The notes below the pieces were generated by a model, which did not search any database, was not told where the DNA came from, and saw nothing but the letters and a program-made list of their open reading frames with translations. Position numbers and translations under genes: made by a program. From positions 248,001-312,000 of the forward strand of contig OY970200.1 of NCBI GenBank assembly GCA_963708235.1: a DNA stretch of 64,000 nucleotides, read 5' to 3'. Origin of the DNA: G963708235 sp963708235. Its GTDB lineage: Bacteria; Actinomycetota; Acidimicrobiia; Spongiisociales; UBA5794. This document shows, one piece after another, positions 55,616 through 64,000 of the stretch (within the stretch, counting starts at the first letter, position 1; each line of letters opens with the position of its first letter).

Positions 55616-58477
55616 ATGACCCGCCCGCTGTCCGAACTGGTCCAGTCCGATGACTTCGTGCGCCGTCACATCGGTCCCGACGACACCGAGATCGCCACGA
55701 TGTTGGCCGTGCTCGGGCACGACAGCCTCGAGGACCTGATCTCCGCCGCAGTTCCCGGGTCGATCCGGCTCGAGACGGCGCTCGACCTTCATGCTCCGCA
55801 GAGCGAGCGCACCGTCATCGAACGCCTCCGCACCATCGCCGACAAGAACCGGGTGTTCACCTCGATGATCGGGATGGGGTACCACGGCACCATCACCCCT
55901 CCGGTGATCCAGCGCAACATCCTCGAGAATCCGGGCTGGTACACCGCCTATACCCCCTACCAGCCCGAGATCTCCCAGGGGAGGCTCGAGGCACTGCTCA
56001 ACTTCCAGACGATGGTGATCGACCTGACCGGGATGGAGATCGCCAACGCCTCGCTGCTCGACGAGGCGACCGCCGCCGCCGAGGCGATGGCGATGTTGCA
56101 CCGGGTGACCGCGGCGACCTCCAAGGTGTTCTTCGTCGATGCGGACTGCCACCCGCAGACCATCAACGTGGTCACCACCCGGGCCGTCCCGCTCGGGATC
56201 AAGGTGGTGGTCGGCGACCCCCACCGCGACCTGGTGGGGACCGATCCCTACGGAGTGTTGCTCCAGTACCCGGGATCCTCCGGGGCGGTCCGCAACGACC
56301 GGGCCCTGATCGCCGAGCTGAAGTCGGCGGGGGTGGCGGTTGCGGTGGCTGCCGACCTGCTCGCCCTCACCCTGCTCACCCCGCCCGGGGAGATGGGGGT
56401 CGATGTCGTCGTCGGGACCACCCAGCGCTTCGGGGTCCCGCTGATGTTCGGCGGTCCGCATGCCGCCTACATGGCGACGCGTGACGAGTTCAAGCGGTCA
56501 CTCCCGGGCCGGCTGGTCGGTGTCTCCAAGGACACCAGGGGCCGGATGGCGCTCCGTCTCGCCCTCTCGACCCGGGAACAGCACATCCGCCGCGAGCGGG
56601 CCACCAGCAACATCTGCACCGCCCAGGTCCTGCTCGCCATCATGGCGGGCGCCTACGCCGTCTATCACGGCCCCGATGGTCTCCGCACCATCGCCGAGCG
56701 GGTGCACCACCTCACCTCGACGCTGGCGGCCGGGTTGCGCCGCGGTGGGGTGACCGTGGTCAACGACACCTGGTTCGACACCCTCACCGTCCGCACCGCC
56801 GTCCCGGCGGCCGAGATCGTGGCACTCGCCGCCGAACGGCGTATCAACCTGAGACTCGTCGACGACCGTCTCGTCGGTATCGCCCTCGACGAGCGCACCA
56901 CCGTCGCCGAGATCGAGGCATTGTTCCAGGTGTTCGGGGTCACCGGCACCGTTCCCGACATGACCGACGACACCGCCACCGGGATTCCCGATGGGCAGCG
57001 GCGTACCAGCGGGTACCTCACCCATCCGGTGTTCCACGAGCACCGCAGCGAGACGGAGATGCTCCGCTACCTGCGCAAGTTGCAGCAGCGCGACATCGCC
57101 CTGGACCGTTCGATGATCCCGCTCGGATCATGCACGATGAAGCTCAACGCCACCACCGAGATGGTCGGCGTGACCTGGCCCGAGTTCGCCGACATCCATC
57201 CCTTCGCCCCGCTCGACCAGGCCGCCGGCTACCTGGAGCTGATCGGCGAGCTCGAGGACTGGCTCGGCGAGCTGACCGGCTACGACGCCGTGTCGCTCCA
57301 GCCCAACGCCGGGTCGCAGGGGGAGTACGCCGGGCTGCTCGCCATCCGCGGCTACCACCACCAGCGCGGCGAGGGTCACCGCGACGTGTGTCTGATTCCC
57401 GCCTCCGCCCATGGAACCAATCCGGCCAGTGCGGCGATGGCCGGGCTCCGGGTGGTCGTGGTCGCCACCGACGACTCCGGCAACATCGACCTCACCGATC
57501 TCCGCACCAAGGCCGAGGAGCACGCCGACAATCTGGCGGCGCTGATGATCACCTATCCGTCGACCCACGGGGTGTTCGAGTCGGCGGTGCGGGAGGTGTG
57601 CGATCTGGTTCACGAGCACGGCGGTCAGGTCTACATCGACGGTGCCAATCTCAACGCCCTGCTCGGGGTCGCCAAGCTGGGGGAGATCGGCGGCGATGTG
57701 TCCCACCTCAATCTGCACAAGACCTTCACCATCCCCCACGGCGGTGGTGGACCCGGGGTCGGCCCGATCGGGGTCAAGTCCCATCTGGCGCCGTTCCTGC
57801 CCGGCCATCCCCTCGGGCACGTCTCCGAAGCTGCCGAGGTGGGCCCGGTGGCGGCGGCGATGTGGGGCTCGGCGGGGATCCTGCCGATCTCGTGGGCCTA
57901 TATCGCCCTGATGGGTGGAACCGGGCTCACCCGGGCAACCGAGGTGGCGATCCTCAACGCCAACTACATCGCCAAGCGGTTGGAGGACCACTACCCGGTG
58001 CTCTACACCGGACCCGGCGGTTTCGTCGCCCACGAGTGCATCCTCGATGTCCGCCAGTTCAAGAACTCCCCTGGGATCAGCGTCGACGACTTCGCCAAGC
58101 GGCTGATCGATTACGGGTTCCATGCCCCGACCATGTCGTTCCCGGTGTCGGGGACGCTGATGGTGGAACCCACCGAGTCGGAGAGCCTCGCCGAGTTGGA
58201 CCGGTTCGTCGACGCCATGATCGCCATCAAGACCGAGATCGACCGGGTGGCGGCCGGGGAGTGGCCGCTGGCCGACAACCCGCTGGTCAACGCCCCTCAC
58301 CCTGCAGAAGATGTCGTCGCCGACACCTGGGATCACCCCTACGGCCGCGAGACCGCCGCCTATCCGACGCCGGCGCTGCGGGGTGACAAGTACTGGCCGC
58401 CGGTCAGCAGAATCGACGGCAGCTACGGTGACCGTAACCTGGCGTGCGCCTGCCCACCCATCGAGTCGTACCAGTAG
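55616..58477 (+). CDS. gcvP: Glycine dehydrogenase (decarboxylating), P protein
   Basis: GcvP is the PLP-dependent P protein of the glycine cleavage system, which decarboxylates glycine and passes the aminomethyl group to GcvH. The 953-residue protein is the single-chain form: the N-terminal half begins FVRRHIGPDDTEIATML and contains GMGYHGTITPPVIQRNILEN. The C-terminal half has Lys702 in HLNLHKTFTIPHGGGGPG as the PLP lysine. ATG 55616 is preceded by GAGGAG. It is controlled by the glycine riboswitch. No gcvT, gcvH or lpd is in the window. Confidence 0.97.
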   Translation: MTRPLSELVQSDDFVRRHIGPDDTEIATMLAVLGHDSLEDLISAAVPGSIRLETALDLHAPQSERTVIERLRTIADKNRVFTSMIGMGYHGTITPPVIQRNILENPGWYTAYTPYQPEISQGRLEALLNFQTMVIDLTGMEIANASLLDEATAAAEAMAMLHRVTAATSKVFFVDADCHPQTINVVTTRAVPLGIKVVVGDPHRDLVGTDPYGVLLQYPGSSGAVRNDRALIAELKSAGVAVAVAADLLALTLLTPPGEMGVDVVVGTTQRFGVPLMFGGPHAAYMATRDEFKRSLPGRLVGVSKDTRGRMALRLALSTREQHIRRERATSNICTAQVLLAIMAGAYAVYHGPDGLRTIAERVHHLTSTLAAGLRRGGVTVVNDTWFDTLTVRTAVPAAEIVALAAERRINLRLVDDRLVGIALDERTTVAEIEALFQVFGVTGTVPDMTDDTATGIPDGQRRTSGYLTHPVFHEHRSETEMLRYLRKLQQRDIALDRSMIPLGSCTMKLNATTEMVGVTWPEFADIHPFAPLDQAAGYLELIGELEDWLGELTGYDAVSLQPNAGSQGEYAGLLAIRGYHHQRGEGHRDVCLIPASAHGTNPASAAMAGLRVVVVATDDSGNIDLTDLRTKAEEHADNLAALMITYPSTHGVFESAVREVCDLVHEHGGQVYIDGANLNALLGVAKLGEIGGDVSHLNLHKTFTIPHGGGGPGVGPIGVKSHLAPFLPGHPLGHVSEAAEVGPVAAAMWGSAGILPISWAYIALMGGTGLTRATEVAILNANYIAKRLEDHYPVLYTGPGGFVAHECILDVRQFKNSPGISVDDFAKRLIDYGFHAPTMSFPVSGTLMVEPTESESLAELDRFVDAMIAIKTEIDRVAAGEWPLADNPLVNAPHPAEDVVADTWDHPYGRETAAYPTPALRGDKYWPPVSRIDGSYGDRNLACACPPIESYQ

Positions 58478-58511
58478 CAGGCGTAGCGCAGGACACGGAT
58501 CTCCCGGACCC

Positions 58512-58535
58512 CGACTCCCCGCAGGGGGCGAGTCG
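58512..58535 (+). terminator. Hairpin between gcvP and rpiA (weak)
   Basis: CGACTC (58512-58517) pairs with GAGTCG (58530-58535), extended by CCC-GGG pairs with one bulged C. It lies 35 nt after the gcvP stop and just before the rpiA start. It could end the gcvP transcript or affect rpiA translation. Confidence 0.35.
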
Positions 58536-58550
58536 AGAAAGGCCGACAGC

Positions 58551-59234
58551 ATGGCGGACACGGAGCGGTTCAAACAGGCTGCGGCGCGGGCGGTGGTCGA
58601 CCGGGTCCGGACCGGGATGGTGCTCGGTCTCGGCACCGGGTCGACGGTGCGCTACGTCCTCGAGGAGATCGGCGAGCGGATACAGCGGGGCCGGCTGGCG
58701 GACATCGTGGGGGTCCCCACCTCCGACGCCACGGCCGAGGTGGCGTTCCGGGTGGGCATTGCCCTGACCCAGGTGGGTCACAGCCCGATCGCCCTCGCCA
58801 TCGACGGCGCCGACGAGATCGCCCCTGACCTGTCGCTGACCAAGGGTGGCGGTGGAGCCCTGATGAGAGAGAAGATCGTTGCCGCCGCCGCCGCCGTGTT
58901 CATCGTCGTCGCCGACGAATCCAAGGTGGTCGACCATCTCGGCTCGACGTTCCCGATCCCGATCGAGGTGGCCCGGTTCGGTGTCGAGGGCACCCTCGGG
59001 CAACTCCGTCGCTTCGGGAACCCCACCCTCAGGATCACCGACGACGAGCCGCTGGTCACCGACAACGGCAACTACGTGGTCGATCTCGGTGTCGATCCCA
59101 TCGACAACCCGGTCCGTTTCAACGAGCGGCTTGCGGTGCTGCCCGGTGTTCTCGATACCGGGATCTTCACCGGGCTCGCCACCGAGGCGCTGGTCGCCGG
59201 CCCCGGCGGGGTCCGCTCGTTGACGCCGCGCTGA
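58551..59234 (+). CDS. rpiA: Ribose-5-phosphate isomerase A
   Basis: RpiA interconverts ribose 5-phosphate and ribulose 5-phosphate, linking the pentose phosphate route to nucleotide synthesis. The 227-residue protein shows GLGTGST at 26-32, then ALAIDGADEIAPDLSLTKGGGGALMREK, which holds the catalytic acid and Lys region, and VVADESKVV. ATG 58551 follows a GAAAGG stretch. It lies 73 nt after gcvP and may share its transcript, though a weak hairpin lies between them. Confidence 0.94.
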   Translation: MADTERFKQAAARAVVDRVRTGMVLGLGTGSTVRYVLEEIGERIQRGRLADIVGVPTSDATAEVAFRVGIALTQVGHSPIALAIDGADEIAPDLSLTKGGGGALMREKIVAAAAAVFIVVADESKVVDHLGSTFPIPIEVARFGVEGTLGQLRRFGNPTLRITDDEPLVTDNGNYVVDLGVDPIDNPVRFNERLAVLPGVLDTGIFTGLATEALVAGPGGVRSLTPR

Positions 59235-59272
59235 CCTTTGGGCAACAGCCCGGTTCCTGGCATAGTGACGCC

Positions 59273-59527
59273 GTGGGATACATCCTCGTTCCAGGGCAAC
59301 GGAGACGTGACCGTCCGATTCGGCGCCTCTCCAGGGACGAATGCGACATATTGGGTTACGCCCCACCACTCACCTTGGCGGTGCGTCAAGCTAATTGGCT
59401 CATCGGACCGTGGGTGACCCTCAAGACGTACCGGGTACTGCAGCACCCGAACGAGGTTGTCTGGCAGGGCACGAAGCAACAGCTCGTCGACCAGGGGATC
59501 GTCGTCGAGGTCGACACCGGCGACTGA
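59273..59527 (+). CDS. Small protein of unknown function
   Basis: A GTG at 59273 opens an 84-residue frame (MGYILVPGQRRRDRPIRRLS, ending QGIVVEVDTGD). The composition is balanced, with segments such as PPLTLAVRQANWLIGPWVTL and YRVLQHPNEVVWQGTKQQLV, and looks like a folded protein. GC content is lower than in its neighbours, which may point to a different origin. CATAGT ends 6 nt before the GTG, so it may be leaderless. No family is recognised. Confidence 0.5.
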   Translation: MGYILVPGQRRRDRPIRRLSRDECDILGYAPPLTLAVRQANWLIGPWVTLKTYRVLQHPNEVVWQGTKQQLVDQGIVVEVDTGD

Positions 59528-59587
59528 CTCTGCCGGCGCTCCGTCCGCACAGAACCGCTAACGACGAGCAGCGACGTCACCGCAGGG

Positions 59588-61141
59588 TCAGCCTCCGGGT
59601 CGCAGGTGAGCCCAGGGGCGTGCCCGCTCGAGCTGGGCGGAGAGCTGGAGCAGGGTGGCCTCGTCGCCGTGACGGCCGACGAAATGTGAGCCGATGGGGA
59701 GACCGGAACGGTCGTGTCCGAGCGGGACCGAACACGCCGGAAGCCCGGCGAAGTTGGCCAGCGGGGTGAACGGGACGTATCGGCCGAGGGCTTCCTCGAA
59801 CTCGTCGAACGGTTGGGTCTGGTCGAGTTCGCCGATCCGCTTCACCGGCTCACCGAGGGTCGGGGTGAGCCACAGGTCGTAGCCGGTGAGGAACTCGCCG
59901 AGGGTGTAGGTCGCTTCCTGGAGGACGGCAGTGGCGTTGAGAAGCTCTCCGGGGGTCATGTCGATCGACCGTTCCACCAGGGCCCAGGTGAACGGCTCGA
60001 ACGAGGGGTCACCGGAGCGTCGCCGATCGAGCCGGGAGATGGTCCGCATCGCCCGCAGGTCTCCGAGGAGCCGTCGCAACGCCCTGCCGCCCGGCTGTTG
60101 TTCGGCGGTGGCGAGGATGGCGCGGAAGGCGGCCTCGGGAAGCGCCTTCCACCACGCAAGGAATGCCTCGGTCACGGTGAGCCCGTCCAGGTCGGGCTGC
60201 GCCTCCTCGACGCGATGACCCAACGATTCGAGCAGGTCGGCGGTGTCGAGCACGGCGGAGGCGCACTCCGGGTGCACCGGGGTCCCGTCGAGGGTGTGAC
60301 GGGTCACGGCGATCCGCAGCGGAGGCGGGTCCTCCCCGAGCACATCGCTCCACCGGCCCGTCGGCGGCATCGGAAGCAGTGGGCTACCCGGCAGCGGGCC
60401 GGCCATCGCATCGAGCAAGGCGGCGCTGTCGCGAACGGATCGGCTCACCGCAAACGAAACCGAGAGATGATCGGACGCCGAGGCGGGGCGGGCCGGGATC
60501 CGGCCCCGGGTCGGTTTGAGTCCGAACAGTCCGCATGCGGACGCCGGGATCCGGATCGAGCCTCCTCCGTCGCTGGCGTGCGCCATCGGCACGATGCCGG
60601 CGGCGACGGCGGCGGCGCTCCCACCGCTGGATCCTCCGGCGGAGTGCTCGAGGCTCCACGGGTTCCGGGTCGGCCCGTGCAACACCGGCTCGGTGGTGGG
60701 GAGAAGACCGAACTCCGGGGTGTTGGTGCGACCCAGCGAGATCAACCCGGCCCGTCGGAAGCGGAGGATCGATTCCGGGGTGACGTCACCGACGAAGTCC
60801 CGGAAGAAGACCGATCCGTAGCTGACCGGCTCACCCTTTTCCGGGGTCAGATCCTTGATCAGGAAGGGTACCCCGGCCAACGGTGCGTCTCCCGACGAAC
60901 CCGGGTTCGACTGTGCGGCATCGACACGGGCGGCATCGGCACGGGCGGCATCGGCACGGGCGGCATCGGCACGGGCGGCATCGAGACGGAAGCTGACCAC
61001 GGCATTGATCGCAGGGTTACGGGTCTCCAGGCGGTGGATGGCGGTCTCGACGATCTCGGTGGCGGTCATCTCCCCGCTACGCACCAGACCGGCGAGGGCG
61101 ACGGCGTCGTGTTGTTCGTACTCGGGGAACGGATCGGGCAT
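59588..61141 (-). CDS. Amidase-signature family protein
   Basis: This 517-residue hydrolase belongs to the amidase-signature family. The Ser-Ser-Lys triad is visible: Lys in PFLIKDLTP, Ser in AGGSSGGSAAAVAAG and the nucleophile Ser in SDGGGSIRIPAS. It lacks GatA context, so it is more likely a stand-alone amidase than part of GatCAB; the substrate is unknown. Residues about 50-75 contain a repeated DAARA stretch encoded by a 15-bp tandem DNA repeat (60915-60989), which is not a family feature. The start is ATG 61141. Confidence 0.88.
   Translation of the reverse strand: MPDPFPEYEQHDAVALAGLVRSGEMTATEIVETAIHRLETRNPAINAVVSFRLDAARADAARADAARADAARVDAAQSNPGSSGDAPLAGVPFLIKDLTPEKGEPVSYGSVFFRDFVGDVTPESILRFRRAGLISLGRTNTPEFGLLPTTEPVLHGPTRNPWSLEHSAGGSSGGSAAAVAAGIVPMAHASDGGGSIRIPASACGLFGLKPTRGRIPARPASASDHLSVSFAVSRSVRDSAALLDAMAGPLPGSPLLPMPPTGRWSDVLGEDPPPLRIAVTRHTLDGTPVHPECASAVLDTADLLESLGHRVEEAQPDLDGLTVTEAFLAWWKALPEAAFRAILATAEQQPGGRALRRLLGDLRAMRTISRLDRRRSGDPSFEPFTWALVERSIDMTPGELLNATAVLQEATYTLGEFLTGYDLWLTPTLGEPVKRIGELDQTQPFDEFEEALGRYVPFTPLANFAGLPACSVPLGHDRSGLPIGSHFVGRHGDEATLLQLSAQLERARPWAHLRPGG
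60915..60989. repeat. Five tandem 15-bp units inside the amidase gene
   Basis: The unit GCGGCATCGGCACGG occurs three times exactly, with one variant at each end, and encodes repeated Ala-Ala-Arg-Ala-Asp-type residues. Because 15 is a multiple of three, unit number can vary without shifting the frame. Confidence 0.85.
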
Positions 61142-61355
61142 GCCACAACCCTAGGAACCCGCGTGCGGAGGGATGTCGTTCCGGTCCCCTCGTCCCGATC
61201 CCGACCTCCGGTGGTGGTCGACGAAACCCCGCCCGGCGGTCCCGGGACGGGTGGTACCGTCGCCGCATCGCCATCACCCGACCCCGCGCCCCCACGAATC
61301 CCCGCTACGGGTTCTCTGCCCGCAGTGCGGATGCGTGGTTCCCGCCGCACGCACG

Positions 61356-62021
61356 ATGATCGAGGCGATCGGGTATCTGGCGTCGGCGGTCGTGGTGCTG
61401 TCGCTGACGATGTCGTCGGTGGTTCGCCTGCGCATCATCGGGTTGATCGGCGCCGCACTGTTCTCGGTCTACGGGCTCCTGGTCGGGGCGATGCCGGTGG
61501 TGGTCACCAATGTGGTCATCATGGGGTTGCACATCTTCTTCCTCCGCCGGCTGCTCGGCGACGACGAGCAGTTCACCCTGCTCGAGGTGTCCGCCGACTC
61601 CGCCTACCTCGAACAGTTTCTTGAGTTCCACCACGACGAGATCCAGCAGTATCAGCCGCGTTTCGTCCACGACCCGGCCAGGGTCGGTCGCACCGTGTTC
61701 GTGCTCAGGGACATGGTGCCTGCCGGGCTGCTGATCGGGCATCCGGTGGCGGAGGGGGTGTTGGAGGTCGATCTGGATTTCGTGATCCCCCGGTTCCGTG
61801 ACCTCCGACCTGCGCAGTTCCTCTTCGGGGCGAGCGCCCGAACCTTTGCCGGATGGGACGTGGACCGGCTCGTCGCCACCGCATCGACCGACAGTCACCG
61901 TCGCTATCTCGACAAGGTGGGCTTCCGACCGATCGGAGATGACCGCTACGAGCTGGACCTTGCCGCCGCCGGGCTCAAGGGTCGGCGCGGTGGAGGAATG
62001 CGGCCATCTGGCCGCGGGTGA
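61356..62021 (+). CDS. YgjV-like membrane protein with GNAT-like C-terminal region
   Basis: This 221-residue protein has three hydrophobic segments in its first 70 residues (YLASAVVVLSLTMSSVVRLR, IIGLIGAALFSVYGLLVGAM, VVVTNVVIMGLHIFFLRRLL), the pattern of the YgjV/YgiV-type inner-membrane family. A soluble region of about 140 residues follows, with GLLIGHPVAEGVLEVDLDFVIP and HRRYLDKVGFRPIGDDRYEL, which resembles the end of a GNAT acetyltransferase. A membrane-tethered acetyltransferase is inferred, not shown. The start (ATG 61356) lacks a clear ribosome-binding site. The 3' end overlaps the convergent subtilase gene by 47 nt. Confidence 0.65.
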   Translation: MIEAIGYLASAVVVLSLTMSSVVRLRIIGLIGAALFSVYGLLVGAMPVVVTNVVIMGLHIFFLRRLLGDDEQFTLLEVSADSAYLEQFLEFHHDEIQQYQPRFVHDPARVGRTVFVLRDMVPAGLLIGHPVAEGVLEVDLDFVIPRFRDLRPAQFLFGASARTFAGWDVDRLVATASTDSHRRYLDKVGFRPIGDDRYELDLAAAGLKGRRGGGMRPSGRG

Positions 62022-64000
62022 CCGAGTCGTCTGGGCAGAAATGATCGTTCTTGGGCGGGTTGCATCCATGGGTGATGCCGGCGGCGGCCAATGAACCGAT
62101 CGGACCGGCGTGCACCGAGCTTCTGGTGTCGACGAACGACGATGTGGCCGACGGCAGCGTCAACGCCCGCGTCAGGAAAGATGCCATCTGGCCGCGGGAG
62201 ACCGGGGCGTCGGGGCAGAACCGGGTGTTGGCCGGTGGGTTGCACCCCTTGGCGATACCCGCGGCGGCCAAGGCGTTGATGTCGGCTTCGAAGACGGAGC
62301 CACTGTCGTCTCCGAAGACGTCAGGTCCGGCCGGTAGGTCGAGGGCACGGCGCATCATGGCGGCGAACTGGCCCCGGGTCACCTGTCGGTTGGGGCAGAA
62401 CTGGGTGTTGGCCGGTGGGTTGCAGCCGAGGGTGATTCCGGACGCCGCCAACCAGGCGATGTCGGCGGCGAACACCGATCCCAGAGTGTCGGTGAAGGTG
62501 AAGCTGGCGGCAACGGTGGCCCCGGCGTCGAGCCGACCCCCGGAGACGATGGTGCCGCTGAGCCAGGACTTCTTGGCGGCACTGTTCCTGATCCGACCGG
62601 CGATGTTCGATGCCGAAGCGTTGGGCAGGATCGAGATCATCAGGGCGGCGAGCCCGGCGACATGGGGTGAGGCGAACGAGGTGCCGCTCCCGGTTCGGTA
62701 GGACCGGTTGGTTCCCGTGGTCAGCACCGACGCCCCGGGAGCGGCGACATCGACCGTCCGCCGCCCGTAGTTGCTGAACGAGGCCAGCCGGTCGTGGTGG
62801 TCGGTGGCCGCAACCGCCAGCAGGTTCCCGAGTCGGAACGATGCCGGGTAGCGGGGGGAGACGTCGATGTCGATGCCGTCGTTGCCGGCAGCGGCCACCG
62901 CCACCATCCCCGCACCCTTGCCCTCGAGCACATCGGCGATGGGCTGGAAGAATTCGCCGGCACCGGTGAACGACATGTTGACCACATCGGCACCGTTGTC
63001 TGCGGCGTAGTTGAGACCCTTGACGATGGCCGAAAGCGGACAGACCGTGTCGCACACCCGGATCGGCATGATCCTCACACCGGGAGCAACCCCGGTGATG
63101 CCGACGCCGTTGGCGGCGGCGGCGATGATCCCGGACACGGCGGTGCCGTGCCCGGTGGTGTCGGCAGGCACCGGGTCGTCGTCGATGAAATCCCAGCCGC
63201 GGATATCGTCGACGTACCCGTTGCCGTCGTCATCTCGTCCGGTTCCGGCGCTCTCGCCGCCATTCCGCCAGAGCTGCGAGGCGAGGTCGGGATGGCCGAG
63301 GTCGATCCCACTGTCGAGCACCGCCACCACCACATTCGCCGAGCCGCGGGTGGCGGACCAGGCGAGCCGGACGTTGATGTCGGCGCCGCGGGTCCCGCCG
63401 CTCTGCCCGACGTTGCGCAGTGCCCACTGGTCCGAGAACAACGGGTCGTCGGCGAGGGTGAGCAGGGTATTGGGGACGACCTCGGCTCCGGTCGAATCGG
63501 CAAGGTCGGTGGCGACGGCCATGGCGGAGGCTGCGTCGGTGACACCGGTGTCGTCGATGCTCACCAGGCGCCATCCACCGCCGAGGTCCGAGATCTCCGC
63601 CGACTCGGGAAGCTGCGATGCGTCGGCGTCAGGCCCGATCAGGTACTCGTCGGGAATGTGACCGGCGTCGGCGAAGTCGGATGGCTGCGTCTCGGCCACC
63701 AGATCGACCAGGCCAACCAGGTCTGCGTCGACGGCCCCGATCGACGCTTCGGTTTCGTCGGAGGGGGTGGCGGAGTCGGTGACAGTAAATCCGTCGACGT
63801 TGTCTGGCGGTGTGATATAGTCGTCACCTAGCTCCAATTTAGATTCGTGAGGGGAAAACTCCCGGTCCAGCTCCAAATCGGGTTCGGTCGTTCTTTCTTC
63901 ACCCTGTCGATCAGTTCTCGTTGTCCCGTCAGGGGCGAGATTCTCTTCGGCGTGCCCGTCCGAAATGACGGGTGAGTTAAACGCGACCGCAAAAGCGAGC
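61975..64000 (-). CDS. Subtilisin-like serine protease (S8) with three SLH-like repeats (5' end beyond window)
   Basis: The frame is open from the right edge, so the true start lies outside. The first visible residues, LAFAVAFNSPVISDG, look like the end of a signal peptide; a TTG at 63876 is not the start. The catalytic triad is present: Asp in VVVAVLDSGIDLGHPDL, His in DTTGHGTAVSGI and Ser in GSGTSFASPHVAG. Three SLH-like repeats follow, each with GCNPP, FCP and a GQ(M/F)A motif, which would anchor the protein to the cell wall. The gene overlaps the convergent YgjV-like gene by 47 nt. More than 675 residues are visible. Confidence 0.9.
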   Translation of the reverse strand, partial: LAFAVAFNSPVISDGHAEENLAPDGTTRTDRQGEERTTEPDLELDREFSPHESKLELGDDYITPPDNVDGFTVTDSATPSDETEASIGAVDADLVGLVDLVAETQPSDFADAGHIPDEYLIGPDADASQLPESAEISDLGGGWRLVSIDDTGVTDAASAMAVATDLADSTGAEVVPNTLLTLADDPLFSDQWALRNVGQSGGTRGADINVRLAWSATRGSANVVVAVLDSGIDLGHPDLASQLWRNGGESAGTGRDDDGNGYVDDIRGWDFIDDDPVPADTTGHGTAVSGIIAAAANGVGITGVAPGVRIMPIRVCDTVCPLSAIVKGLNYAADNGADVVNMSFTGAGEFFQPIADVLEGKGAGMVAVAAAGNDGIDIDVSPRYPASFRLGNLLAVAATDHHDRLASFSNYGRRTVDVAAPGASVLTTGTNRSYRTGSGTSFASPHVAGLAALMISILPNASASNIAGRIRNSAAKKSWLSGTIVSGGRLDAGATVAASFTFTDTLGSVFAADIAWLAASGITLGCNPPANTQFCPNRQVTRGQFAAMMRRALDLPAGPDVFGDDSGSVFEADINALAAAGIAKGCNPPANTRFCPDAPVSRGQMASFLTRALTLPSATSSFVDTRSSVHAGPIGSLAAAGITHGCNPPKNDHFCPDDSVTRGQMAAFLHRADP

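Noticed and set aside
60915..60989. CRISPR-like regular spacing
   Set aside because: Units are only 15 bp, abut without spacers and lie in frame inside a gene.
59714..61624. A 636-codon open frame opposite the amidase
   Set aside because: Composition artefact; the amidase triad lies on the minus strand.
63789..63876. TTG at 63876 as the start of the subtilase
   Set aside because: The frame stays open to the window edge and carries signal-peptide-like residues upstream, so the true start lies beyond 64000.

Overview
The window is high-GC DNA with dense, mostly short-spaced genes. It looks like an actinobacterium, most consistent with the class Acidimicrobiia. The reasons are an HspR-type dnaK-grpE-dnaJ-hspR operon with HAIR-like operators, many GTG starts, several apparently leaderless genes with TAnnnT -10 boxes close to the start codon, and a subtilase ending in SLH-like repeats of the form GCNPP..FCPD..VTRGQMAAF. 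The class assignment is inference; no rRNA or tRNA gene is present to settle it.

Layout. (1) 1-4019, minus strand: purL (cut by the left edge)-purQ-purS-purC. (2) 4111-10409: an LLM flavin oxidoreductase, an ECF sigma factor with a frameshifted membrane-anchored partner, a group II truncated haemoglobin and a DUF3352-type membrane protein. (3) 10833-15098, minus strand: purA-purD-purE-purB, each start overlapping the previous stop by 4 nt. With block 1 this covers most of the de novo IMP/AMP route. (4) 15235-18527: a TetR regulator, a YbaK-type deacylase, a 169-bp MITE-like element and a DrrAB-type ABC exporter. (5) 18528-19776: a 1.25-kb stretch with no secure gene but several operator-like dyads. 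(6) 19777-30066: a SecD-SecF fusion, an M20 amidohydrolase, a PadR-ABC-FtsX operon behind a palindromic operator, and two Lgt-type genes, the second frameshifted and with an altered signature. (7) 30752-38472: an SPFH/NfeD pair, a baeRF-like protein, an EamA transporter, clpB (frameshifted) and a small methyltransferase-like membrane protein. (8) 38588-44214: a secreted FG-GAP protein, archease (possibly behind a short leader ORF), mscL and two proteins of unknown function. (9) 44258-48189: the dnaK-grpE-dnaJ-hspR operon. (10) 48487-64000: a lipoprotein, a YceI protein, an NDH-2-like oxidoreductase, a secreted metzincin, a tandem glycine riboswitch with gcvP, rpiA, an amidase, a YgjV-like membrane protein with a GNAT-like tail, and a subtilase whose 5' end lies beyond the right edge.

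How the parts work together. HspR, encoded at the end of the dnaK operon, probably controls both that operon and clpB, because matching HAIR-like sites (GTTGAGC-N7-TGTCA) lie upstream of dnaK and of clpB. Glycine probably switches on gcvP through the riboswitch. The PadR protein probably represses its own ABC-FtsX operon.

Two patterns run through the whole window. First, three genes (the sigma-linked membrane protein, the second lgt and clpB) are each split by what looks like one extra base in a short run of identical bases. Consensus errors in the assembly explain this most simply. Second, a GC-rich repeat family marked by the 14-mer GGGCGGGGAGGGCC (four loci, five copies, one with an extra G) is found only next to gene 3' ends, mostly between convergent genes. 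I saw no CRISPR array, prophage, tRNA, rRNA or complete transposase gene.
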